Of a stretch of 51,728 nt of DNA, positions 1 to 10,672 are shown in pieces. How positions within the stretch are numbered: position 1 is the first letter of the stretch; every line of letters starts with the position of its first letter. The stretch spans positions 1 to 51,728 of the forward strand of contig JANBPK010001237.1 of NCBI GenBank assembly GCA_027579435.1. The letters run 5' to 3'. The position numbers were made by a program, and so were the translations under genes. Below the pieces are notes generated by a model. It was not told where the DNA came from and searched no databases. It saw only the letters and a list, made by a program, of their open reading frames with translations. The stretch is from Candolleomyces eurysporus. Its lineage: Eukaryota > Basidiomycota > Agaricomycetes > Agaricales > Psathyrellaceae.

Positions 1-2627
1 CTTCGGCTCCTCTCCTGAAAAGTTATAGAACCAGTCAGAAATCTTTGCTGGTAAGTTGTCGGGGTCTCACGTACCTTCGCTTCTGCCACTGTGAGCGTTG
101 ACTTTCCTTTGCTCGCTGGCTTAGTCGTTGCAGTAGGACGAAGCACCTTGGAGCGACCGCGGGCCTTGGGTGCTTCAACCACCTCAGACTCTGAAACAGA
201 GTCCAGCTCCATGCCCGAGTTCTCTTCGGACTCAGAAGCCAATTCGGCAGTAGTGAGGACAGCTGGGGTTGCCTTCGCAGCAACAGGGGTAGGAGGAGTT
301 TCCACCAGTTGCGGTGCCTCAGGGAACGCCAAGCTCTTGCGAGCTTCAGGTCGTAGGAGCGAGAACGGTTCTTGGTCATCGTTCGTTCTCTGTTCAGGCT
401 CCTCCTCGTTCTCATGCTCTTCTTCCTCCATACGCTGCGGTACCACCTGCTCCGGTTCTTCTTCGACTTCCATCCTGCCTTCGTTCGCGGCCACAGTAGA
501 CGAAGGTGGAAAATTCAACTTTTTCACGCTGCCCATGGGTGGCAGAACCAGACCAATGCCCGCACCTGTCTCGCGGACAGGCGTCGCAGGAGCAAGGCTC
601 CTTCTCTTCTTCATACCCTCCACCGTCTCCTTCATCTTCTCCAACAGACTCCTCGTATCCAAATCTTCCTCGTCTCCACTCGTCCTCCGAGCCTTGGGAG
701 GGCTTGACGGCCCTGCGCCCAGTGAAGTAAACGGAATACTTGGTTTCATAGGGGATGTAAATGGTGTGGAAGAGCCTTGTTTGGTGGGACTCATTCCGGG
801 TATTCCTCCAGGGAAGAAATTATCAGGCTCCCTGAGTGCACTTCTACGCCTCTCCTGAATTGCTTTGCGTTCCTCCTCAGATAATTGAGCACGGCGAGGA
901 GACTGGGGCACAGGAGCAGCCATTCCGGGTGATGCAGGCGGTTGCCCCGTGTTCGGCGGGAGCTGGTACGACCAGGTCCTTCACGCGCCATGGCTGCTCG
1001 ACGAGCACCCTGCGTGGCTCACCGCCGCCAAGGGAGAACCTTCCGGCGCCCGGAAGCCGGGTGCGGGGCTGTTACGGTTGAAGAGANTTGTTGCTACCTG
1101 GGCCGCGTTGTTGAGGGTATTTGAATTGCGGAGTGAGGAAAGATCCGAGCGTGCGACGAGCGGGAGTCTGAATAGCTGGTAGTGGCGCAGGTTGGTCACC
1201 GTCGTCTTCCTCGTCGTCCTCCTCGCTGCCCTGGGCCTCATCGTTTTCTTCGGATGCCTTGGAGTAGAGCGATTAGTCGAAGAATAAAAGGCGGGACCGA
1301 ACATATATACCTTGAATGGCCAAATTCTTTCAAGAGACTTTCGCCAGAGGGGTTTGTTGTTCGCGCCGTCGCCGCGTTCTTCGTCTTCACCCTCACTATC
1401 GTTATCGCTCGCGTCTTGCATTTCCACGTCTTCTTCACTCAGTTGCGTTTGGTCAGGAGGCTGGGCGTATTCGTCTTGCTGGCTATTTCCGGCATCTTGT
1501 TCGTTATCTTCATCGTCCTCGTCGCTATAATTGAGTTCTGATACTACAGTTTCCAAAACTTCCCTCTCCTCCTCCTCTTCCTCCGCACGAATCACGGCGC
1601 GTTGTGCACTGCGTATGAGGACAGCACGGTGGAGGGTGTTCCTTCCCATGCTTTTGCGTCGAGGAGGTGTGCGAGGGGGAAGGTCCTGATACTGCTGAAC
1701 TCGAACCAAGGGCATAGGAGGTGTAACTTCAACGTCTTCCAGAATGACCAGGTCCCTATCTTCTTGGACCACTCGTGGCTGATTGCCGTCCACCAAGACA
1801 ATTTCGTCCTCCTCTTCATCATCTTCGTCGTCGTCGTCGTCGGGCTGTTGATGGCGCTGTGGGGTTGGGCTAGTCTGCCGATACGCGTTAAGCGGCGGCT
1901 GGGAGAGACCGGAAGGCTTCGTAGGGCTCTTGAACTGGTTCTTCAAAGGACTTTGTAAGATTCTCAGGTTTTCTCTGGGATCGTTGGAGGGTCGTGGCGA
2001 GAAGACTTGCGCAGACTGGATCATTGAGAGTCGTAGTTTCCGATTGCTTTTAGCTATCAGTTTGGGAGAGGTCAGTTAACAATCGCATGTTTTGGAACAC
2101 CAACTTACGTGTGGGGGTGGAAAGGAGGACTGCACGCATATCTTTGGGCGGATATGAAAATCTGAATCGCTTTCCGCGGATTTCAATTTCAGAGTTGTTT
2201 TGGAGGGGTATCATCGTAGGGGATGCTCCATTCCTCTGGTTGGGGAACACTTCGCACCCATCGACAATCAAGCCACTCTCACCAATGACAGCGAGAAAAG
2301 CCTACAGGAACAGAGAGTCAGGCTAGTTTCGCAGTTGGCAATCCACGGACCCACCTTGCGCTCTTCAAACATAATCTTACAATGTACCACGGCGACATCC
2401 GGATAATACAGCCTGACACTACAGCTGGGGTCCCTCCCAAACGTCAGCTCTTCCGTGTCGATCCCGAAGGAGGTGACTACGACGTCCCCTTCAGTCGTTC
2501 CGGAGGCTTGTGCTGGTAGATTGAGTCGCTTCGCGCTGATGCTTTTCAGCAAGCTCAGTGTTCCGAATTTGCCCACCTGGGCGAAACCACTCGTGTCCAT
2601 CACAGAAGAAGAGAAAGAGGATGCCAT
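1..2627 (-). CDS. FHA-domain protein with long acidic disordered tail (3'-partial at window edge)
   Basis: Start chosen at the ATG 2627-2625 (MASSFSSSVMDTSG). Exons by eye: 2355-2627, 2109-2301, 1023-2053, 75-962, then 1-14 continuing off the edge. Introns 2302-2354, 2054-2108 and 15-74 have GT..AG ends; 15-74 and 2302-2354 carry a CTGAC branch site. An FHA fold spans about residues 50-150, with the FGR turn, the VVHCKI strand and the SGLIVDG loop expected of a phosphothreonine-binding module. The rest is low-complexity, rich in Glu/Asp and Ser/Pro, with basic patches such as MKKRRSLAPATP, typical of a nuclear scaffold. An in-frame TGA at 981-983 disappears if 963-1022 (GTGAGC..CCAG, 60 bases) is an intron; the N at 1087 nearby adds doubt. 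FHA proteins read phospho-sites in cell-cycle or DNA-damage signalling, but the partner cannot be told. A Ki-67-like role is possible but unproven. Confidence 0.8.
963..1022 (-). other. Probable 60-base intron removing an in-frame stop in the FHA gene
   Basis: On the minus strand the exon runs into TGA at 981-983 in the frame that is open on both sides. A GTGAGC donor at 1022 and a CCAG acceptor at 963 delimit 60 bases, a multiple of three, so splicing restores one open frame. No good CTRAY branch site is visible. The alternative is a sequencing indel, since an N lies at 1087. Confidence 0.5.
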
Positions 2628-2998
2628 GGTCGATAGATGATGTTGGTTCGAGCGATTGCTTTGGCCTTCAGGCGGGTAGACTGTCTTGGTTGGCTTCTTC
2701 GCGATGCCGTTCAGTGTTGGTCTTGGGAGTTCGGTAATGCAGTCGTTGTCGTGTATGTGTTCGTCTCCGTCGTCCTCGTCGAAGGTGCAGGTGCCAGGGA
2801 TGTGGTCCCCAGAGGCGATCGTCTTGTCGCGGCGACGGTTGCGGTGGAGTTCAACGATTAATGCTCCGGCCCCACAACTTGACGCGACTTGAACACAGCC
2901 GTCACGTGGAATCGCGTTGTTCACGCGATTCTTGCCGAGGTGGGCCGGAGGAGGCCTGCCGTCAGATTGTATTGCTAACAAGGACATCGCAAACCAAC
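2628..2998. promoter_or_regulatory. Gap between the FHA gene start and tRNA-Pro
   Basis: This stretch should hold the FHA promoter and 5' leader. An open minus-strand frame extends upstream of the chosen ATG to 2987, but its composition is unlike the protein body, so it is read as leader. No TATA box was recognised. Confidence 0.4.
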
Positions 2999-3085
2999 GG
3001 CCTGATGGTCTAGTAGTATGATTCCTTGTTAGGGTGCCTTGTCATCATTTCGAGGAGGTCCCGGGTTCAATTCCCGGTCAGGCCC
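2999..3085 (+). tRNA. tRNA-Pro (anticodon AGG) with a short intron
   Basis: The acceptor stem GGCCTGA (2999-3005) pairs with TCAGGCC (3078-3084), followed by discriminator C. The T arm CCGGGTTCAATTCCCGG is perfect. The anticodon stem CCTTG pairs with CGAGG, allowing one G-U, and the loop carries TTAGGG with anticodon AGG at 3031-3033. About 14 bases after position 37 (TGCCTTGTCATCAT) form the intron at the usual 37/38 site. The D-arm box TGGTCTAGTAGTATGATTC matches eukaryotic tRNA-Pro. A T run at 3096-3100 fits RNA polymerase III termination. Confidence 0.93.
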
Positions 3086-3435
3086 CGTGGTTATCTTTTT
3101 CTACGTCGGACTACGCTTTGAGTCGTCTCTCAATTCCGGTTAGTTTTGACCGGTACACCATGTCTTACGCGACAGCTTGCTCTTCGGTTATTTTACCGAT
3201 CGTAGATATCAAAGTTGCCGCTCACCATCTCCCCAGTTTGCTGTGTTGGCATTGTCGGAAGCACGAGTTCATTGCAGTTTTTGGAAACTTGCTCTCGTTA
3301 CTTTGTGAATCTCACTTCTGACCTAGTAGAGGTGTGGTATTATTTCTGCTGAGTTCTGGGGCTGCTGATTTTTGGCTTCTTGACCCTGTGAGCTGCGAAG
3401 GGCAGCGAGGATTCACCGAGGAAATTAGTTTCATT
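3086..3435. other. Intergenic, no gene seen
   Basis: The gap between tRNA-Pro and its relic. The only open frame starts inside the tRNA and shows no coding character. Confidence 0.5.
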
Positions 3436-3533
3436 GGCCTGATGCTCTAGTATGATTTCTTATTAGGGAAGGATATCTGCCATATTCAAATTTGAGGAGG
3501 TCCTAGTTTCAATATGAATTCCCAGTCAGGCCC
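3436..3533 (+). pseudogene. Decayed second copy of tRNA-Pro
   Basis: The stretch follows the tRNA-Pro gene 350 bases upstream: GGCCTGATG at the 5' end, CTCTAGTA, TGATTTCTTATTAGGG around the anticodon, GAGGAGGTCC, and CAGTCAGGCCCC at the 3' end. Acceptor-stem halves survive. Three bases are missing from the D loop, the intron is enlarged, and the T arm is broken by an insertion (CTAGTTTCAATATGAATTCCC), so it should not fold as a tRNA. Confidence 0.82.
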
Positions 3534-4323
3534 CATACACCTTCTTTTTGAGCTCTACAGTCTGAAATAGGGAGCAGTTCCATTTTATTTTTGACTTGGA
3601 GTTATTGAGCAGCAGAGTCTACGACAAGTCAGTAACCAATTATCATCACTACACTACCTCGTTAATCCCAATTACTACTTCGCTAAGACATCTCCGAGTC
3701 TCATGATGTCCTGTGCGCCCCAATTGACCAATGCCTTCACCCTCGTCTCCATTCCGTTCCCTCAAACAACGCTGAACACACTGCAGTTCTCCCCTTGCTA
3801 GGGATTTACGCCCTTCAGGAACTATCATTCCTTTACTTGATGGCCATTGCCAATTACTGGTGCTCGCTAGGTTCAGTTCCCCATATTCCAGTGGACCGTA
3901 ACAGCAATCAGCGGACAAAGGGAAAGGTTTTTTCATACAGCTTTCAATATGCGATGGTCATGTGTTGCTATCATACAATTTTATATTCGCCGCACAATAT
4001 CAACGCAGCACGTACCCTGTCGCCGTTTAAAATTCCGCTTGTGCACGGCGCTAAAGGAGTTCAGGTGCGAAACCCTTTGTTCGCTCCTATGTGCATGAGA
4101 TTCCGTCTTGCTTAACTTCTTCTGGGCTTTCTTATTCGATAAGCTGCCACCCTTTGAATCAATTTACGGGACTGTGATACTGGACATTGAAGAAGAACGA
4201 TGAGCGCCAGTTACTCTGGACTCGGAATTAACGGCAGAACGCCATGCCCGCACATGGCTCAATGTGTCGATGTGTTGGACCTGACACCGGAGCTTTCAGT
4301 TCTCTCCCACTCCCTTCACCCCC
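3534..4323. other. Intergenic, no gene seen
   Basis: Short open frames occur on both strands, none with a recognisable motif or convincing splice structure. Confidence 0.4.
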
Positions 4324-4701
4324 ATGGCATCCACCTCAAGACAAAGACCTTTCAAATCTCTTTCACCCCCCCTTCCCTCCAGAAAGTCGACCCTTGGAGC
4401 AGACGCAGCCACAATAACGCCTCTGCAGACTGAGATGTCAGCCCAGACTGTTCTGACAGAGCGGCCAAGCACCTCAGAGCCGGCGCAGGAATTAGCCCAA
4501 CTCTGGTGCCGTAGTACGCGGCGAAGCTCTATCAACATATTGCCTTCTGTTGTACCAGAGGCCGAGAGCACCACGCCATCCTCACAGATCAGCCAACTAG
4601 AAGGTGCGTGTGCGATATGCAGTAAGTTTGCTAGAAGACTAAAATCCAGCTATATCTCGAAGACTACGGTGTATCAACTACACCAAGTCCAACTGCTATG
4701 A
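4324..4701 (+). CDS. Small hypothetical ORF, 125 aa
   Basis: An uninterrupted frame starting MASTSRQRPF, rich in Ser, Thr and Pro, with a CAICSK motif near the C-terminus. No family is recognised, there is no signal peptide or membrane segment, and no paralogue lies in the window. It may be a short gene, one exon of a longer gene, or chance. It stands alone between the tRNA genes. Confidence 0.25.
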   Translation: MASTSRQRPFKSLSPPLPSRKSTLGADAATITPLQTEMSAQTVLTERPSTSEPAQELAQLWCRSTRRSSINILPSVVPEAESTTPSSQISQLEGACAICSKFARRLKSSYISKTTVYQLHQVQLL

Positions 4702-5455
4702 TTCCTACAACTGCCTCGTTCTTCAACAACGCAAATCAATTCAGCTTAGGCGGCTTTTACCACATTCAGGCAGCCCATGTCACGCTTAACAGGATGGAGA
4801 GTGTAGCTCCCAACTCAGGTAATCATAGTCTTTCTCGCAGCCTCGGTAACTCGCTGATCCATTGGGTGTGGGAGTGTAGGGCATCATGGTGACCATGCCA
4901 ATCACGTCGTCTTGGAACGAGGGAGGCCGAGGCATTCAACGGAACCGGACGATTCGGGCACGAAAGGCAATGCACAGAGTCCTATACATGATAACCTCCT
5001 AGCTTCCTTTTCGTACAGCAGTCACTTTAGTCGTACAATGATGGCAAACACAACCACAGCGCCACTCGGCCCTTTTTCTTTTTTTTTATGAATTGAGCTG
5101 AAACTCCCACGTTTCAGTCGTCGCCATTTGTTCCGTTCCAAACGTCAGTACTCGTCAGTCCCGAAGTCCGATCATGAATAACATCGACCCAATTTGGTAT
5201 CTGGTGGCATGACAGTCTTGACAACCCGTCTCGCAAAAAACGGAACTGACAGAAGTTATGCAGACGACCATAATAGTGAAGTGCTTGAAGAGGAAACTAA
5301 GGGAGATGGGAAGGAAGAACGATCTTGTTTGCGGGGTTAATCTCAACGGAAAGGGTTGAAAACTCGGCGAATAGTCACCCAAATACTTTTCGAAGAGGTC
5401 CATTGACGGTCTCCCCACTAGCCTTGTATATACACCCAACCTCTGCTTCTTATCT
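4702..5455. other. Intergenic, no gene seen
   Basis: AT-richer sequence with a T run near 5083-5087. No ORF with coding character was found on either strand. Confidence 0.45.
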
Positions 5456-5539
5456 GGGCACTTGGCACAGGGGTAGCGCGCACGCTTCGCATGACCGTGA
5501 ACTTGCGTGAGGTCGTGGGTTCAAATCCCACAGTGTCCA
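5456..5539 (+). tRNA. tRNA-Ala (anticodon CGC) with a 12-base intron
   Basis: The acceptor stem GGGCACT (5456-5462) pairs with AGTGTCC (5532-5538) with one G-U; the discriminator is A. The D arm has GGGGTAGCGC, and the T arm GTGGG-TTCAAAT-CCCAC is perfect. The anticodon stem CACGC pairs with GCGTG once TGACCGTGAACT, inserted after position 37, is removed; the loop then reads TTCGCAT with anticodon CGC at 5488-5490, which decodes GCG. A T5 run at 5541-5545 is the polymerase III terminator. Confidence 0.92.
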
Positions 5540-5911
5540 CTTTTTCGCCCTCTCCTCCTTTATTTTTGACCCTTCGACCCCGATTGCCTTCTTCTACGGA
5601 TGAAGAGCTGAAGATGCATACGCGCCCTTCCAACGAGGTCAAGTCAAAGCCAAGAACAGGTATTTTGTCCATTCAACGCAAGCCCTAATCTATAAATTAC
5701 TGGTACGGCGGGACGTCCATATGCACTGGGATATTAATAATTACAGACAGACAGTCGTGCGTCGTCTGTCTCAATGTCGTCTAAGTAAACGCGATGAACC
5801 CTTTTCAAAGTATACATACTCCCTGTACTGGCTAGAAAGAGTGATTGGGTGAAAGTTGCGGTACTTGAGGAAAGTCCGAGTTCGACGATAGAAAGAGGCT
5901 CGGAGAGACAC
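5540..5911. other. Intergenic, 3' flank of the SGNH gene
   Basis: No gene seen. A minus-strand frame across 5418-5672 translates the reverse of the tRNA T arm and is not a gene. Confidence 0.5.
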
Positions 5912-7772
5912 TCAAGTAGCGAAAATCCCAATCAACTTGAACGCAGGCACGCCCTGTCCTTCTTCTCCCAAAAGCTGGCACTCGACGAAATGGCTTCCTC
6001 TCGAGACGAACTGGTCGATGATCGCCAATCTAAAGGTACAGATCAAGCAAAACGACTTGTCAGTCACCGTCCGACAAAAACAAAGGAGGATACTCACGAA
6101 GCAACAGGCTCCCCAACATCCCCCGCATTCTCAATAACCTTCGCACCCGCATAGTTATCATCAACCCAACACTCCACACTACTCCCCTCTCCAACCTCCC
6201 TGACAGGCTCCTTCAAATAATACACCCCAATATCGCCCCCTCCCACCTGAATCGGAATCCTCAACTTGCTCGACGGAAGTTTGGAATACCAGTAATGCGC
6301 AATCGACCTGAGCGAAGACCCACCCGACGTTGCGGGGTGGTGCGCATACCAACCCGATCCATAGAACAGAGAGGGTGGCAGAGGGTTGATAAGGTCGTTC
6401 GCAGAAACACAGAACGGCGCAATCTCCTCATACCTCCTCCCGCTATTCGGCCTCGTATTAAGCCGAGCAGGTGGGACTTGGTACTGCGCCACAAGATGCG
6501 GAAGCCCCTTGAACCTCCTCTTGCCTTCTCCATCTTGATCGCCGTCCTTGTCTTTCGCAGCGTCCGAGTCGCCGGAATCGCTGCCGTCCTTGTCGCCAGG
6601 CTCAGGGACGCCTTTCCGTTGCCCCACACCACCAAAGAGTCCGTGAGCGTCTCCGCTCCCTTCCTCACCTGGCTTGTGCTTCGCCTCGTGCTCCCACGAC
6701 GCGCCCCTGGCCACATCCCAAGCCACACAGATCTGGCTCTGGAAATACGCGATGAGCATCTCCGCAAGTATATCGTGTCCCTGTGGGTTCGCAAGCACCG
6801 GGTCCACAAAGTACTTTTCGATAGACTGCGGGTCTTCCATGTACGAAGGGAACAGAGCCGGCTTGATCGTAACGTGCGGGACATCGTAGAATTGGGCTAC
6901 CAGGTTATGCCAGTGGTCTGCAGAGGCGAACCCGTGCGCTTGGTGGATCTGGGGCGAGAAGTGGCCGAGGAGGACCACGGCGGGGGTGTCGGGGCGGATG
7001 AGAATGGAGCGGACGAGGGTTTCGAAATAGTCCATGGTTTCCTTATCACTAAAAATAAATCACGGTTAGCGGTCGTCTCTCTCTGACATGATAGGTAACG
7101 TACGCAGAATCCTCTGTATCGAGTTCGATAATAACGAGGTCGGTGATGTCAGGCAAATGGTGCGCGTTGCAGAAACCAAAGTAGCCAGAATCGGTTCTGC
7201 GCATAGCGCCGTTGGTCAACTCTGTAGCTGGATGAGGGAACACGGTGTTCCACCATTGGAAGAACTTGGATGGGTAGCAGTGCGGTGAGATTGGGTCGTC
7301 GCCTGCTCCGTGGCATGCAGAGACTAGTAGATAACAACCACGGTTAGTAAAAAGGAACAATGAAAGGCCATATGAAACTGAACGCACTAGAACCGCCAAT
7401 AACGCTGATGGTGACGGGCTGGCCAGCAAGCGCCTTGTTCAATACCCTCTGTACCCTCGCCCCTGTACCCGAGTTCAATCTGCTCTGCGCCAGAGCCACT
7501 GGGCCGTACTTCTCTCCCAGTGCATCTCCTGGGCCGTACGAAGGACAAAAGTCGAATGGGTTTGGACCAAGATCTGTCACGTTCAAGTAGTTTTTGGCGA
7601 GCAAGCCAGCATTGGAGTACGTGGGGGTGTTGGGAAGCGAGCTCGACGTCGAAGGGAAGAGGATGTAGTGAGAGAGCGCGAGTACGCCGACGACGACGAG
7701 GATTATGAGCCAGATGCGGTTGGCGAGGAGCCTGCCTGGCCTTGAAGAGCCCTTCTCGTTGTCCGAGCCCAT
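5912..7772 (-). CDS. Membrane-anchored SGNH (GDSL-like) hydrolase-type protein, 557 aa
   Basis: Exons by eye: 7388-7772, 7104-7323, 6098-7048, 5912-6029, summing to a whole number of codons. Introns start GTGCGT, GTACGT and GTGAGT. The start MGSDNEKG is followed after about 17 residues by one membrane helix (IWLIILVVVGVLALSHYIL), giving a type II protein with a lumenal or outside domain. Block I is VIGGSISACHGAG, with the serine in a GGS context; VIIELDTED resembles block III; DPVLANPQGHDILAEM carries the Asp and His of block V. These are the SGNH esterase landmarks, so acyl-ester cleavage or transfer on a glycan is plausible. A charged Asp/Gly/Lys-rich insert lies near residues 340-385. It shares about 270 bases of upstream DNA with the divergent GT69 gene, suggesting co-regulation. 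In-frame Met codons further upstream leave the exact start open. Confidence 0.82.
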
Positions 7773-8040
7773 TTGCTGTGTCGGTGGCGATATGAATGCC
7801 TGGCCTCTAGGGTGGCGTCGTTGCATGGGACGACGACGACGACGGCGACGGCAGCGACGATGAGGAAAGAAAGGAAGGAAATGAGTTGGCGGTCGTGGTG
7901 ATGGGAGGACTAGAATGGAATGATTAATAATTGCCGCCACCATTCAAACTGCCAGTAGCTAGTGCGCTGGTCTAAAACGTTGACCTTCTTCCTCATCGTC
8001 GACCTCGACGCCGGCGTTGCGCGCAGCAACGAGCACCACA
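7773..8040. promoter_or_regulatory. Shared divergent promoter region, SGNH gene / GT69 gene
   Basis: The 268 bases between the two start codons must hold both promoters. The sequence includes a CGACGACGACGACGGCGACGG run at 7829-7849. No clear TATA box was found, and no specific operator can be named. Confidence 0.45.
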
Positions 8041-9822
8041 ATGCCCAAGCCATACCATAGCGGTGGCCAGTATGGTCAGCTCTTGAATCAGCTCCGGCGT
8101 ATACCCACACCCATCGCGTTGGCTATCGGCATCCTCTTTGGATTCATCGTTGGCAGAGTCATTCCATGGTCCTCTCAGGTACATCTCTACTATTCCTCAG
8201 TAGCACCCCTATTTACAGTGTCATAGCCCACGACGCTTCCAACATGGCGGAGCGGCCACGTCCCTGCTGGCTCCCGCCAGACAAGCCGGCACCCCATCCA
8301 AATCCCCACCCTCGACCAGCGCAGACGGGTTCTGGAACTCCTCTCGACGCTCTCCCCGCATTATACCAAGGAATGCACCCGTAACGCCCAGCCACTCTAC
8401 GTACAGCAGGTTATGGACCGCTACTCCCCACTTATCGGCCACAACCCACCCTCGAGCAGCTCCTGGTTCTCCAACGTCTTTGCAGGTTCAGAGCCAGAAG
8501 ACCGTCTTGCGCAGGTCAGACGCGACTTGCAGCGTTCAGACGGCCACAAGTACTTTTTCGCCATCAATTTGTACAATTCCTTCGACGTCATCCCCGACCT
8601 GTTTGCCACCCTTTTCAGAGTCTCCGCGATTCTGGGCTACCACAACGTCTTCGTGTCCATCTACGAAAACGGATCGACCGACCAAACCAAGGCCCTCCTC
8701 CGCATCTTCGACGCCCTAACCCGTTCCGTCGGCATGCGTGTCCTCATCCGCACATCCACACGTACCCGTGGCGCCTTCAACCACCGTATCGAATACCTTG
8801 CGGAAGTGCGAAACGCCGCCTTCGTACCTCTACACGAACTCCGGGACGCCGAGGGGGAGGTCTTTGACAGCATCATCTTCATGAACGATATCCTCCCCTG
8901 CGTCGACGACCTCCTCGAACTCATCTGGCAGTCCCGTCGAAACAACGCCGGAATCACCTGTGCCGCCGACTACATGTACCACGAGGAGATCCAAGCACCC
9001 GTGTTCTACGATAACTGGGTCGCCCGCGATATCAATGGAACGGCTTTGGAGAACGCGCCATTCGAGAAGATCTTCCATCATCAAGCTAGTAGCTCGAGGT
9101 GGCAAAAGCATTTGCCACTTCAAGTGCAGAGCTGTTGGAACGGTATTGCGGTTTTGGACCCTGAGCCGTTCTATAGGCCGCCGCATGTCAAGTTTAGGAT
9201 GGCGAAGATCACGGAGGGAGAGTGTAGTGCGAGTGAGTGTAGCTTGATCTGTAACGATTATTGGGAGGCGGGGTATGGAAGGATTATGATGGTGCCCAGA
9301 GTCAAGTTGGCATACGATAGTGTGAGTCTGCCGGTTATAATCCGCATCATCCTTGGTTCTAGCTGCTTATCCTTTTTCTTCTTAATTATTAGCGCGTTTT
9401 CGACATTATCCATCCTAACCGACGTAACCTCACCGCTATCAGAGGGTACACACGGCTCGGCGGTCTTCCAGACGACCCACGAACGGACCCACAAGACAGG
9501 GCGTGGTTCGGTCCTCACGATAGGCTGTTCACAGAGGAAGAAGGCGATCCAGTAGAGTTTTCCCCTGGGCCCGAGCATGGTAAGTCTTTNCCCCCATTAC
9601 CCTACCCCTCCTTTCCTCTTCCGCTCTCTTTCTCTCTTCGCCTTGAGTTTAGCTCACAACTCACTCATCTTTCTTTGAAATATAGTGTGGTGCTGGGGCT
9701 GGGACGGTGCAGGTGACCTTGACGGGCCAGATGTCGATCCTATCTGGGAAAGGATGCCAAACAGATCTGCGTCAGCGGACGCTGTCGTCGTGAGGCATGA
9801 CAGGTCCATGCCTTGGCTCTAG
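8041..9822 (+). CDS. CAP59-family (GT69) glycosyltransferase, 518 aa
   Basis: Exons by eye: 8041-8178, 8227-9321, 9393-9579, 9686-9822, in frame throughout; donors are GTACAT, GTGAGT and GTAAGT. MPKPYHSGG is followed by a membrane helix (IALAIGILFGFIVGRVI), giving a type II Golgi-style anchor. The lumenal domain shows the family's YENGSTDQTKALL, IIFMNDILPCVDDLLELI (MND as the metal-site equivalent), GITCAADYMY and SCWNGIAVLDPEPF motifs. The family includes Cryptococcus CAP59 and alpha-1,3-mannosyltransferase CMT1, which act on capsule or wall polysaccharide and use nucleotide-sugar donors. Substrate here is unknown. A fragment of exon 2 recurs at 12868-13034. An N at 9590 lies in intron 3. 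The C-terminus WCWGWDGAGD is typical of the family. Confidence 0.9.
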
Positions 9823-10672
9823 CTCTTGCACGTTCGCGTTCACTTGGATGGATAAAAATTGCTGGTGCGGTGCGGGCAGCGCGTGATGGGGTGTAGCTGT
9901 CCAATCGCTCTTGCAGGAACGTTGGTTGATGTAGTGCTGGGAGGTCTAATGGCGAGGCGGCGAGTGCTTTGTCTGTCTGCTCATCTAGTCAACGTAACCG
10001 TAACCGTGCTGGTAGTGGTGATTCTTTTCTACGAGGGTTTGGGTGTGTGGTTCGCGCCTATCGGCTGGCTGGTACGGTACGCTGGATGACAGTAGTGCCA
10101 GTCGGAAGGATGGTAGCAGCCGTGCATGCGTGTATAATTCATGGGTACCAGGTGTTCATTCATAGCTGCTTATATTAGACACAGAAGCACTACTTAGTAC
10201 GATATATACATGTCTCTTGCATGTTGTAAGCGACTTTTGGACATTCATAAATTATTACTACTAGAAACAAGCGGATTAATGCATACCCTTCCCCGTTTTG
10301 GGCGGACCACCTGGATGAGGTGATGTTGACCGAAGGCCTGAGGGAGGAGAGGGAGGGCTGTGGGGTTCATACGCCTTAAAATCCCCGTACCGTGCAGTGT
10401 TTGGTGCATCTTCTGCGGGCCTTTGAGATATCAAATTAAACAGTGATTCGATACAAATGGTCGGGTTGTATTTGTTGGCCGGTTTTGGCGGTCGATCAAG
10501 TCTTGAACAAGTCGAACACTGATTTGATTGAGCCACTAGTCAAACATCTTTATCTACATTCATATTACTTCGTAGCGGTAAGATCCAGAGACATTGTACA
10601 CAAAGTTCAGGGGTCAAACGGGCGAATGAAAGATATTGGTATGTACATGAATGACTTGGGAACGTACGGGAC
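9823..10672. other. Intergenic between GT69 and Q1
   Basis: Convergent 3' flanks. From about 10480 the sequence is the 3' flank of Q1 and is repeated behind Q2 at 13364-13543. A minus-strand open frame at 10276-10536 ends in a Pro/Ser-rich tail (SPPSPPSGLRSTSPHPGGPP) and could be a last exon, but no upstream exon was found. Confidence 0.4.

Noticed and set aside
91..858. Long plus-strand ORF of 255 residues
   Set aside because: Antisense shadow of the FHA gene tail, which has splice sites and a consistent frame on the minus strand.
2628..2987. Upstream extension of the FHA protein to a Met at 2987
   Set aside because: The added residues lack the character of the protein, and the downstream ATG has a good context.
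3034..3321. Plus-strand ORF overlapping tRNA-Pro
   Set aside because: It begins inside the tRNA and has no coding character.
5418..5672. Minus-strand ORF containing VGFEPTTS
   Set aside because: This is the classic reverse translation of a tRNA T arm; the plus strand folds as tRNA-Ala.
6295..7086. Plus-strand ORF of 263 residues
   Set aside because: Antisense shadow of the SGNH gene exon 3, which carries the family motifs.
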